This document shows, in pieces, positions 44,333 through 51,673 of a stretch of 64,000 bases of DNA (positions are counted from its first letter, which is position 1; each line of letters opens with the position of its first letter). Source of the stretch: Mucilaginibacter pedocola (lineage in GTDB: Bacteria; Bacteroidota; Bacteroidia; Sphingobacteriales; Sphingobacteriaceae). The notes beneath the pieces are model-generated. The model was given only the letters and a program-made list of their open reading frames with translations. It had not been told where the DNA came from and ran no database searches. The stretch spans positions 1-64,000 of the forward strand of contig NZ_MBTF01000003.1 in NCBI RefSeq assembly GCF_002013915.1, written 5' to 3'. The position numbers and the translations under genes were made by a program.

Positions 44333-45898
44333 ATGAACTCATATTTGTACCTGATCATCGGGCTCCTTGTAGGGGTCCCGACGGGCATCGTCATAGGCCG
44401 CTTTCTACTACGAAAGCTGTTTAAGGACCAGGAAGTTAGTGCCCAAAATAAAGTAAAGAAGATCCTGAAGGACGCCGAAAATAATGCCGAGATCCTGAAA
44501 AAGAACCGCCAGCTGGAAGCCAAAGAGAAATTTTTGCAGCTGAAAGCCGAGCACGAGCAGGAAGTAAATGCCAAAAACAATGTGCTGAACCAGCGCGAGA
44601 ACGGCATTAAGCAAAAAGAACAATCGCTGAACCAGAAAATTGAGAATACCAACCGTAAAGAAACCGAGCTGGATAACTCGCGCAAAAAACTGGAGGCCCA
44701 AACCGAATCGCTTGCCAAAAAGCAGGAAGAAGTGGAGCACCTGAAAGCACAGCACGTTGCCGAATTGGAAACCATTGCCGGCTTAAGCGCCGAAGATGCC
44801 AAGAACCAATTGGTAGAGAACCTGCGTGAAGAGGCCCGCAGCAAGGCCATGGCGCAAATAAAAGATATTGTTGACGAGGCCAAGCTTACCGCTACCAAAG
44901 AGGCCAAAAAGATCGTTATCCAAACCATTCAGCGTACCGCTACCGAAAGTGCTATCGAAAATACGGTATCTATCTTCAACATCGAGAATGATGAGATAAA
45001 AGGCCGCATTATTGGCCGCGAAGGCCGTAACATCCGCGCGCTGGAGGCCGCTACCGGTATCGAGATCATTGTAGATGATACCCCCGAGGCTATCATCCTT
45101 TCGGGCTTCGACCCGGTACGCCGCGAGATAGCCCGTTTGGCTATGCACCGTTTAGTTACCGACGGCCGTATTCACCCTGCCCGTATTGAGGAGGTGGTTG
45201 CCAAAACCCGCAAGCAGATAGAAGAAGAAATTGTAGAAATAGGCGAGCGTACTGTGATCGACCTTGGTATCAACGGGCTTCACCCCGAGCTGATCCGTAT
45301 GGTGGGCCGTATGCGTTACCGTTCATCGTACGGGCAAAACCTGCTGCAGCACTCGCGCGAGGTAGCAAACTTCTGCGCTACCATGGCGGCAGAGCTGGGC
45401 CTGAACGTAAAGCTGGCAAAACGCGCCGGTTTATTGCACGATATTGGTAAAGTGCCTGATGATAACCCCGAATTGCCGCACGCTATTTTGGGTATGCAAC
45501 TGGCCGAAAAATATAAAGAACACCCCGAAGTTTGCAACGCCATTGGCGCTCACCACGACGAGATAGAAATGACCTCGATGCTATCGCCTATCATACAGGT
45601 TTGCGACGCTATATCGGGCGCAAGGCCGGGCGCACGCCGCGAGGTGGTTGAAAGCTACATCAAACGCTTGAAAGAGCTTGAGGAGCTTGCCCTATCGTAC
45701 CCTGGTGTTGAGAAAACATTCGCTATACAGGCAGGCCGCGAGCTGCGTGTGGTAGTTGAAAGCGAGAAGATAAGCGATGCCCAGAGCGAAGTGCTGGCGG
45801 CAGATATATCTAACCGCATACAAACCGAAATGACCTACCCTGGACAAATTAAAGTTACCGTTATAAGGGAAACCCGTTCGGTAGCTTATGCAAAATAA
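44333..45898 (+). CDS. rny: Ribonuclease Y
   Basis: 521-residue membrane-anchored endoribonuclease that starts mRNA decay. Order: N-terminal membrane helix (about 3-25), a long Glu/Lys-rich coiled coil (30-190), KH domain (about 222, [19 protein letters not shown]), HD domain (about 330-430; LLHDIGK near 367 and AHHDEIE), and a C-terminal Rny-specific region ending [15 protein letters not shown]. The HD metal ligands are intact. Ends at a terminator. Confidence 0.96.
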   Translation: MNSYLYLIIGLLVGVPTGIVIGRFLLRKLFKDQEVSAQNKVKKILKDAENNAEILKKNRQLEAKEKFLQLKAEHEQEVNAKNNVLNQRENGIKQKEQSLNQKIENTNRKETELDNSRKKLEAQTESLAKKQEEVEHLKAQHVAELETIAGLSAEDAKNQLVENLREEARSKAMAQIKDIVDEAKLTATKEAKKIVIQTIQRTATESAIENTVSIFNIENDEIKGRIIGREGRNIRALEAATGIEIIVDDTPEAIILSGFDPVRREIARLAMHRLVTDGRIHPARIEEVVAKTRKQIEEEIVEIGERTVIDLGINGLHPELIRMVGRMRYRSSYGQNLLQHSREVANFCATMAAELGLNVKLAKRAGLLHDIGKVPDDNPELPHAILGMQLAEKYKEHPEVCNAIGAHHDEIEMTSMLSPIIQVCDAISGARPGARREVVESYIKRLKELEELALSYPGVEKTFAIQAGRELRVVVESEKISDAQSEVLAADISNRIQTEMTYPGQIKVTVIRETRSVAYAK

Positions 45899-45914
45899 AT
45901 AAAGCTTAAATTTG

Positions 45915-45945
45915 AGCCCTCTCCTGCAACGGGGAGGGCTTTTTT
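45915..45945 (+). terminator. Terminator after rny
   Basis: AGCCCTCTCC (45915-45924) pairs with GGGGAGGGCT (45931-45940), one mismatch, followed by a T-run. The next gene starts 5 bases later. Confidence 0.75.
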
Positions 45946-45950
45946 ATTTT

Positions 45951-46487
45951 ATGGCAAAACCAAAACCCAACACCATTAAACCCGTACTCCCCAAAAAGGA
46001 TGTGCGCCCTATTGATGTTTACTTCAACAGGCTCGATGTAAGCCACCAAAACCCAAGCAACCGCCTGCTGCATTTTATTTGTGTGCCCTTAATGCTGTTC
46101 GGCGCACTGAGCATAGCCTGGGCAATACCCTTTCCGCATCTGGCGTTTTTAAAAAGCTACGAAAGCATGTTCAACTGGGCATCGTTTCTCATCGCTTTTT
46201 GCGTTTACTATACATTAAAACTATCGCCCATACTATCATACACCATGCTGCTGGTGCTGTTCATCCTCAGCTATGGCGTATCGCAACTGGCACTTTGGGA
46301 ACAGGCAGGCGGTATCCCACTTATTTGGACGGGTACTATATTCCTTGCCCTTGCCTGGCTTGGCCAATACATAGGCGGCAAAAAAGAAGGGAACGAAGCT
46401 TCTTTTAATGAGGATAAGCAATTGGTATTGTACACGCCTGTTTGGGTGCTGTATAGCTTGTTTAAGAGGTTGGGGTGGAAGTATTGA
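45951..46487 (+). CDS. Mpo1-like / DUF962 membrane protein
   Basis: 178-residue DUF962 protein; yeast Mpo1 of this family is an iron-dependent dioxygenase in 2-hydroxy fatty acid degradation. Family marks: IDVYFNRLDVSHQNPSNRLLHFICVPL, then three or four membrane helices and a final WLGQYIGGKKEGNEASF. In relatives the last block reads QFIGHK(x)EG..P(S/A)F; here the His of GH is Gly, so one expected metal ligand is missing. Start set at ATG 45951, just behind the rny terminator (the frame is open 13 codons further but through the hairpin). Confidence 0.8.
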   Translation: MAKPKPNTIKPVLPKKDVRPIDVYFNRLDVSHQNPSNRLLHFICVPLMLFGALSIAWAIPFPHLAFLKSYESMFNWASFLIAFCVYYTLKLSPILSYTMLLVLFILSYGVSQLALWEQAGGIPLIWTGTIFLALAWLGQYIGGKKEGNEASFNEDKQLVLYTPVWVLYSLFKRLGWKY

Positions 46488-46515
46488 CCCGTTAAGTAAT
46501 ATCTTCTTACCAACA

Positions 46516-46540
46516 CGTCATTGCGAGGAACGAAGCAATC
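46516..46540. repeat. Half-copy of the GTCATTGCGAGG palindrome
   Basis: One arm of the palindrome found in the 139-bp repeats at 46981 and 48132 (GTCATTGCGAGGAACGAAG then CAATC) appears alone, without its partner arm. Confidence 0.55.
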
Positions 46541-46635
46541 TACGCGCTTAGTATGAACGCTTAGCATTACCGCAACAACATAACCGCTTGGTTCATCGCA
46601 TTAATACGTGAAATTAAAACGGCGGTGGTTATACG

Positions 46636-46908
46636 TTATTGCGTCAGCAAACCTTCATATAGATCTTTCCATTCAGGATTTATGGAGTTGACCAGTTGCT
46701 TTTTATAGTCCCGGCTACTGCCCTTAATGGCTTTCTCCGCCGCAATAGCTTCTTCTATACGCGAGTAGAAACAATAATAAACAAGCTTATTGCAGTTGTA
46801 TTTTGCAGTGAAACTTTCGGGGTGAGTTTTGTTTTTATGGTCCCACACACGACTGATGAGTTCTGACGATACGCCGGTATACAATACTGAATTGTATTTA
46901 TTCGTCAT
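46636..46908 (-). CDS. GIY-YIG nuclease superfamily protein, N-terminus possibly frameshifted
   Basis: 90 residues from ATG 46908; GIY-YIG endonuclease-like (YhbQ/UPF0213 type). YTGVSSELISRVWDHK has the second motif and catalytic Arg, and IEEAIAAEKAIKG has the Glu. The first motif (VYI) lies upstream of the ATG: the frame reads NGGGCVYIM and stays open to a TAA at 46951-46953 with no start codon. Removing one G from the run of five at 46925-46929 would join it to the ATG at 46942 and give MVFQRGGCVYIMTNK, the normal family start. The gene is thus probably frameshifted or the G-run is variable. Confidence 0.75.
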   Translation of the reverse strand: MTNKYNSVLYTGVSSELISRVWDHKNKTHPESFTAKYNCNKLVYYCFYSRIEEAIAAEKAIKGSSRDYKKQLVNSINPEWKDLYEGLLTQ

Positions 46909-46980
46909 GATGTAAACACATCCGCCCCCGTTGAAAAACCATGCTGTAAATTAGCGATTCAACACCAACAACGCAACTTA

Positions 46981-47119
46981 AATTACCACGTCATTACTGA
47001 GGTACGAAGCGATCTCCAGATATGCAAACTCACCATGCAAGGCGGTAATACTAAACTCGGAGATTGCTTCGTGCCTCGCAATGACGCGTGGGAATAAGCG
47101 TGCTTTGTCCGCTTATAAA
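46981..47119. repeat. 139-bp direct repeat R1, copy A
   Basis: Matches 48132-48270 at 136 of 139 positions, same orientation. Its core is an inverted pair: GTCATT.CTGAGGTACGAAG...CTTCGTGCCTCGCAATGAC. The identity extends about 33 bases past that core on one side and about 8 on the other, so it was copied as a segment rather than inserted twice as a bare palindrome. Confidence 0.88.
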
Positions 47120-47125
47120 CTTGAT

Positions 47126-47256
47126 GCCGTTGTTGGTGTTTTCACCAACAAACCCGCACAGTCTTTAGGTATGATATAAACGGGAGGGCCATGCAGAATG
47201 TAAGGGTGCTTAAAAGCACCCGTGTTGTTGGTGACAACATCAACAACGGCAAGAAA
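47126..47256. repeat. 131-bp repeat R2, copy A (MITE-like)
   Basis: Starts GCCGTTGTTGGTGTT and ends with a near-complement (CATCAACAACGGC); the terminal 18 bases pair at 16 of 18. Each end can also fold into its own hairpin. It resembles R2 copy B at 48002-48131 along its length (about 85% by eye). Confidence 0.75.
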
Positions 47257-47274
47257 ACGAAAAAGCGCTCGCTG

Positions 47275-47769
47275 TCAAAACGGATTATATCCGCTTAAAA
47301 AAACTCCTAAAGAGTCGTCTATGAATGTGGATAAGGTATATTCTAAGGAATGAAGCCCCGGCCTGTCTTCAAAAGGGTTGGGGTCCAAAATTATTTCGTA
47401 AACTATTGGGTCGGTTTGGCTTTCATCTAAATACACAAAAAGGAACTGGTTGCCGGCATTGTAAACATCGATGACGAAAAAGGGGCGGGGAATACTAAGA
47501 TTACGTCTTCCCCTAACAAGCCACCCCCTTGCCTTTTCTTGCATTGCTGCTTGTGACCCATAAATTCCATAGTCTAACACATGGCAATGTTCTCCTGCAA
47601 TATATAATAACTCCCGCAGAACAGTGGGGAATGGTTTTCCGCCGTTGTAAATTGCCTCCAATTCAATTATCTCCTCCATGGAGATGGGACTAATGCTAAA
47701 TTTACCACCCGTGGTTGGCCAGGTTACAACAGCGTTTTCTTTTAATCTGGTCAGATATTTTATCTCCAT
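47275..47769 (-). CDS. SMI1/KNR4 (SUKH) family protein
   Basis: 164 residues with the SUKH superfamily look: an N-terminal helix (ISMEEIIELEAIYNGG), then PFPTVLRELLYIAGEHCHVLDYG, which matches the usual LP..lkelL..GG/AG block, and a C-terminal beta part with FFVIDVYNAGNQFLFVYLDES. SUKH proteins are immunity proteins against polymorphic toxins in many bacteria. No toxin is visible nearby, so it may be an orphan immunity gene. A truncated copy lies directly upstream, and two kinds of direct repeat flank the pair. Confidence 0.75.
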   Translation of the reverse strand: MEIKYLTRLKENAVVTWPTTGGKFSISPISMEEIIELEAIYNGGKPFPTVLRELLYIAGEHCHVLDYGIYGSQAAMQEKARGWLVRGRRNLSIPRPFFVIDVYNAGNQFLFVYLDESQTDPIVYEIILDPNPFEDRPGLHSLEYTLSTFIDDSLGVFLSGYNPF

Positions 47770-47978
47770 GATCTATTAAATGGTCTTGTTCCGAGATATT
47801 TAGACACGCAACCACCGTGATTACAGGTGCTCAATTGCAGCTTTATCCATTTACAATCATCCGTGTCGTTGGTGATAACACCAACGAAGGCAGAAATCGG
47901 TCTAAGGCGAAATGTGTAGTCGGTAGACCCGCTTACGATAGCGTTTTCTTTTAGTCTATTCAGATATTTTATCTCCAT
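47760..47978 (-). pseudogene. Truncated 5' copy of the SUKH gene
   Basis: The first 29 codons (MEIKYLNRLKENAIV...FRLRPIS) match the start of the downstream SUKH gene (MEIKYLTRLKENAVV...FSISPIS). The frame then runs into R2-type repeat DNA (47858-47897, giving VGVITNDTDD) and unrelated sequence, ending inside the start of the intact gene. It is a partial duplicate cut by a repeat and not expected to be functional. Confidence 0.7.
47858..47897. repeat. R2-type repeat fragment inside the truncated SUKH copy
   Basis: CATCCGTGTCGTTGGTGATAAC followed by ACCAACGAAGGCAGAAA corresponds to the right end of R2 (compare 48095-48131), with C for T in GTCGTTGG and matching changes opposite, keeping the hairpin. 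Confidence 0.65.
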
Positions 47979-48001
47979 AATTTATCAGCCGTCTTGTCTT
48001 A

Positions 48002-48131
48002 CGCCTTTGTTGGTGTTTTCACCAACAAACTCGCGCAGTTCTTGGGTACGATATAAGCGGGATGGCCATGCGGAATTTAAGGGTTCTTACAAGCATCCGT
48101 GTTGTTGGTGATAACACCAACAACGGCACGA
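48002..48131. repeat. 130-bp repeat R2, copy B (MITE-like)
   Basis: GCCTTTGTTGGTGTT start and ...ATAACACCAACAACGGC end are near-complements; left and right hairpins as in copy A. It is followed at once by R1 copy B, whereas in the other flank R1 precedes R2. The stretch from 47979 to the olsF stop holds only these repeats. Confidence 0.75.
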
Positions 48132-48270
48132 AATTACCACGTCATTGCTGAGGTACGAAGCAATCTCCAGATATGCAAACTCACCATGCAAGGCGGTAAT
48201 ACTAAACTCGGAGATTGCTTCGTGCCTCGCAATGACGCGTGGGAATAAGCGTGCTTTGTCCGGTTATAAA
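48132..48270. repeat. 139-bp direct repeat R1, copy B
   Basis: Three differences from copy A (46981-47119). Its last bases overlap the final codons and stop of the acyltransferase gene, which suggests this is the older location and copy A is the duplicate. Confidence 0.88.
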
Positions 48271-50018
48271 TTCTTCCCCAATTTCTCCAGAATATCCTGT
48301 GGTACTTTTTCCAGGTCAAGCACCAGGAAACCGTCTAAACAATCAGAGAATTTCGGGTCGATGTTGAAGCTGATGATCTTGGCGTTGAGCTGAATGTATT
48401 GGCGTAGCAGTACCGGCACCTTCATGTTATGCGTTTCAACCTCGCTTATCAGGTTATCTAAGCCTTTAAAACTGTCGCTGTTGGCCAATAGCAGGTCGGT
48501 ATCGATGTTCTCAAAATCAACCTTGAACTTTTTGCGGGGTTTTACATACTGCGCCATTTCGTGGTCGAAATGGTTGCGGTTAATGTAATCAACAATAAGC
48601 GATTTAGAGAATTGCGAGAACGAGTTGCTGATGCTCACCGGGCCAATAAGGTAGCGGTAGCGCGGGTTATCCAGCAAATACTTCAGAATACCTTTCCACA
48701 GCAGGAAGAGGGGCAGGGGTTTTTGCTGGTACTCCTTACGTATCCACGAGCGGCCCAACTCCAGGCTTTTCTTCAATACCGGGGTGAATTGCTCTTTAAG
48801 CTTAAACAGCTCGTTAATGTAGAAGCCCTTTTTGCCAACGCTGTAGAATATCTCGTCGCCAAGGCCTATGCGGTAGGCACCAACGATCATTTTTGCCTCC
48901 ACATCCCAAATAAACAGGTGGTGATAGTAAATATCGTATTCGTCCAGGTCAGTAGCCTTGTTGGTGCCTTCACCAATTTCGCGGAAGGTAACTTCGCGCA
49001 GGCGGCCTATCTCGCGGATAATGCAGGGGATCTCGGACGTTGGGGCGATGAATACTTCGTAATTCTTCTCCGTCCACACTTTATAATGTTCGCGCAGGGG
49101 GGCAACTTCCTGCTCCAATTTATCGGCGGCGGTTTCGGGCACTATGGCCTCGGGCAGTTTCTTTATTTTGAACAGGTTACGCGGGCTGAAGAGCTTTTTC
49201 TCTTCTTCTAACCCGGCACCCAACGCATAAGTTTTGGCGCGCAGGTAGTTGAGCACTTTGGCGCTGTTGTTATTATCGGGTATATCGGTAACCTTAATGG
49301 GTTTGCCAATGCGCAGTTTAATGGTATGCCCCTGCTTGTTGAACAACTCCGACGGCAGCTTGGCCGTACGCAAAGCGGGGTGTATCATGCTCAGCAGGTT
49401 GAACAATATACCGTTGTTGCCGTGGAAGTAAATTGGTACAACCGGAACCTTAGATTTGGTAATGATCTTGCCCACTACCGGGTGCCAAAGGCGGTCGGTA
49501 ACCTCTTTTTTCTCTATCTTGAAGGTAGATACCTCGCCCGCAGGGAAAATGCCTATAGGGGTACCGTTATTCAATAATTCGAGGGTGTTCTTCAACCCGC
49601 TGATGCTTGATGAATGCTCCACGTTCTCGAACGGGTTCACGCCGATGAAGTAGTCAGCAAGATTTGGTATTTTCTTCAGCAGGAAGTTGGCCATCAGTTT
49701 GGCATCGGGCCGGGCCATGCAAAGTATTTTAAGCAGCACCATGCCTTCTATACCGCCATAGGGGTGGTTGGCAATGGCTATAAAGGCGCCATCTTTAGGG
49801 ATATTTTTTAACTCGCGCTCATCAAAATCTATCTCGATACCGCAGCCTTTTAAAATGGCGTCGACAAATTCGGGGCCTTGTTTGGGCTGGGCCTGGGCAA
49901 ACAGTTCGTTCACCTGGTTTATTTTCATCAGTTCCATCAGCAGGCTGGCCAAGCCGGGCATTTTTAGTTTGTCCAGTTTTGTTGCTTTGGCAAATTCCTC
50001 GGTGGTTATAACTTTCAT
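48264..50018 (-). CDS. olsF: OlsF-like bifunctional lysophospholipid/ornithine-lipid acyltransferase
   Basis: 584-residue fusion of two acyltransferases. N-terminal half (about 60-280): PlsC/OlsA-like O-acyltransferase with IANHPYGGIEGMVLL, FPAGEVSTFK and the VPIYFHG block. C-terminal half (about 320-550): OlsB/hemolysin-type GNAT fold with SEIPCIIREIGRLREVTFREIGEG, DLDEYDIYYHHLFIWD and YLIGPVSISNSFSQFSK. OlsF of Serratia and Flavobacterium joins the same two activities to make ornithine lipid from ornithine in two steps; related enzymes can make glycine lipids, so the amino acid is uncertain. Acts at the inner membrane face. Monocistronic. Confidence 0.87.
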   Translation of the reverse strand: MKVITTEEFAKATKLDKLKMPGLASLLMELMKINQVNELFAQAQPKQGPEFVDAILKGCGIEIDFDERELKNIPKDGAFIAIANHPYGGIEGMVLLKILCMARPDAKLMANFLLKKIPNLADYFIGVNPFENVEHSSSISGLKNTLELLNNGTPIGIFPAGEVSTFKIEKKEVTDRLWHPVVGKIITKSKVPVVPIYFHGNNGILFNLLSMIHPALRTAKLPSELFNKQGHTIKLRIGKPIKVTDIPDNNNSAKVLNYLRAKTYALGAGLEEEKKLFSPRNLFKIKKLPEAIVPETAADKLEQEVAPLREHYKVWTEKNYEVFIAPTSEIPCIIREIGRLREVTFREIGEGTNKATDLDEYDIYYHHLFIWDVEAKMIVGAYRIGLGDEIFYSVGKKGFYINELFKLKEQFTPVLKKSLELGRSWIRKEYQQKPLPLFLLWKGILKYLLDNPRYRYLIGPVSISNSFSQFSKSLIVDYINRNHFDHEMAQYVKPRKKFKVDFENIDTDLLLANSDSFKGLDNLISEVETHNMKVPVLLRQYIQLNAKIISFNIDPKFSDCLDGFLVLDLEKVPQDILEKLGKNL

Positions 50019-50077
50019 CCTTTTTATGGGGATATAGTGTTTATAAAATTACTACTTTAACGCTGCAAAGCATCGAT

Positions 50078-50923
50078 ATGAAAGCGCAGTTAAAACAACA
50101 CCTCTCCCTCACCAAAAAAGAATGGAACGGGATGCTTGTGCTGGTTCTGCTGATAGCGGCAGTTTTAGCTGCGCCCTATGTTTATCAATGGCAACACAAA
50201 GATAGTATAATAAATGCTAAAGATGTTGATGCCGCGCTGGCTCAGCTTAACAAAGCCAACCCGGGTATGGCTAAAGCATCGGCCGGAAGTAATGTTTCGG
50301 CAAAACACCGCAGCCTCTTCAAATTCAACCCCAACAACTTGCCAGCTGCCGACTGGGCCAAGCTGGGGCTGAGCGATAAGCAAATTGCCATCATCAAAAA
50401 TTACGAAGCAAAAGGCGGTAAATTCTACAAACCCGCGGATGTGAAGAAGATATACGGTATAACCGAAGCCGACTACAAAGCACTCGCGCCCTATATCGAT
50501 ATCCCGAAGGAAAGCATTAATAACATTATTGTAGAACTCAATACCGCCGATTCTGCCAAACTCACCCAACTAAGCGGCATTGGCCCTACCTTTGCCAAAC
50601 GCATTATTTATTACCGCGAACGGCTGGGAGGCTTTGTAAATAAGGAGCAGTTGAAAGAGGTATTCGGGATCGATGATCTGAAGTACGATGAACTGAAAAC
50701 GCAGATAAAGGTGGATGCTTCGCACATCAGGAAGATCGAAATCAACGCTATCACTTTTGATAAACTGCGGCTGATGCCATATTTGAATTATAAGCAGGTG
50801 AGTGCCATCATAGAGTACCGAAACCAGCACGGTAATTACGCTTCGATAGCCGATCTGAGCAACATTGCCATTATAGATGAAGGAATTTTGCGTAAAATTG
50901 AACCATATTTAAGCTATAAATGA
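50078..50923 (+). CDS. Helix-hairpin-helix (ComEA-like) membrane-anchored protein
   Basis: 281 residues. One membrane segment at about 17-38 (MLVLVLLIAAVLAAPYVYQW), then an extracytoplasmic or cytoplasmic tail with three helix-hairpin-helix DNA-binding repeats, best seen in VELNTADSAKLTQLSGIGPTFAKRIIYYRERLGGF read as NTAD..L..L.GIG...A..I..YR...GGF, the ComEA pattern. ComEA binds DNA during uptake; whether this protein does is unknown. Its stop overlaps the apt start (ATGA), so the two are translated together. Confidence 0.85.
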   Translation: MKAQLKQHLSLTKKEWNGMLVLVLLIAAVLAAPYVYQWQHKDSIINAKDVDAALAQLNKANPGMAKASAGSNVSAKHRSLFKFNPNNLPAADWAKLGLSDKQIAIIKNYEAKGGKFYKPADVKKIYGITEADYKALAPYIDIPKESINNIIVELNTADSAKLTQLSGIGPTFAKRIIYYRERLGGFVNKEQLKEVFGIDDLKYDELKTQIKVDASHIRKIEINAITFDKLRLMPYLNYKQVSAIIEYRNQHGNYASIADLSNIAIIDEGILRKIEPYLSYK

Positions 50924-51447
50924 TAGAGCAGGCAATAAAGGGCGCTATTCGCGATATACCCGATTTCCCGAAACCGGGCATTATTTTTAAAGACATTACA
51001 CCGATACTGAAAGATCCCGAACTGTGCGAGGGTATTGTTGATGCCTTTGTGGAAGGCTTAAAGGATACCAGGATAGATGCCATTGCAGGTGTAGAAAGCC
51101 GCGGCTTTTTATTCGGGCTTACGCTGGCCACCAAACTGGGCGTACCTTTTGTACCTGTACGTAAAGCCGGTAAACTGCCGCATACCGTAAAGCAAAAGGT
51201 ATATGAATTGGAGTACGGTACGGCTACTATTGAACTGCATACCGATGCATTTAAACCCGGCGACCATATCCTGATCCATGATGACCTGCTGGCAACCGGT
51301 GGCACCGTTTCTGCCGCCAGCGAACTGATACAAGAGATGGGCGGCAAGGTGGCAGGCTTTACCTTTGTGGTGGGACTGGGCTTCCTGAATGGGTTAGAAA
51401 AAATAGAGCCTATAAGCGATAAGGTGATCGTACTGGCTAATTATTGA
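50920..51447 (+). CDS. apt: Adenine phosphoribosyltransferase
   Basis: 175-residue purine salvage enzyme: adenine + PRPP gives AMP + pyrophosphate. IPDFPKPGIIFKDITPIL is the family start, ESRGFLFG follows, and the PRPP loop ILIHDDLLATGGT is intact. Normal length. The ATG overlaps the stop of the upstream helix-hairpin-helix gene. A perfect terminator follows. Confidence 0.97.
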   Translation: MIEQAIKGAIRDIPDFPKPGIIFKDITPILKDPELCEGIVDAFVEGLKDTRIDAIAGVESRGFLFGLTLATKLGVPFVPVRKAGKLPHTVKQKVYELEYGTATIELHTDAFKPGDHILIHDDLLATGGTVSAASELIQEMGGKVAGFTFVVGLGFLNGLEKIEPISDKVIVLANY

Positions 51448-51504
51448 TGAAAAAGGGCTAAAAACCGTCTATATAATGCCTTATATTTTTGAGGCTATTT
51501 TGAG

Positions 51505-51545
51505 TGCAAAAACCCGCTAATTTCTAAAATTAGCGGGTTTTTGCA
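51505..51545 (+). terminator. Terminator after apt
   Basis: TGCAAAAACCCGCTAATTT pairs with AAATTAGCGGGTTTTTGCA (51527-51545), a long perfect stem with T-run on both strands. Confidence 0.88.
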
Positions 51546-51673
51546 TTATAAAAATTTCATCACCGTCTATATCGGTTCGGCATGCAGCAAATTGGTTTTA
51601 ATTTCATCCTTCGAAACCGGGCGTAAACCTGTCCGTCACCAATTATATAAAAACTATTTTCCCGAAAAGAAGA

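Noticed and set aside
47275..47978. A toxin/immunity pair
   Set aside because: The second frame is a truncated copy of the SUKH gene, not a toxin; no polymorphic-toxin features (PAAR, Rhs or RHS repeats, C-terminal nuclease) occur nearby.
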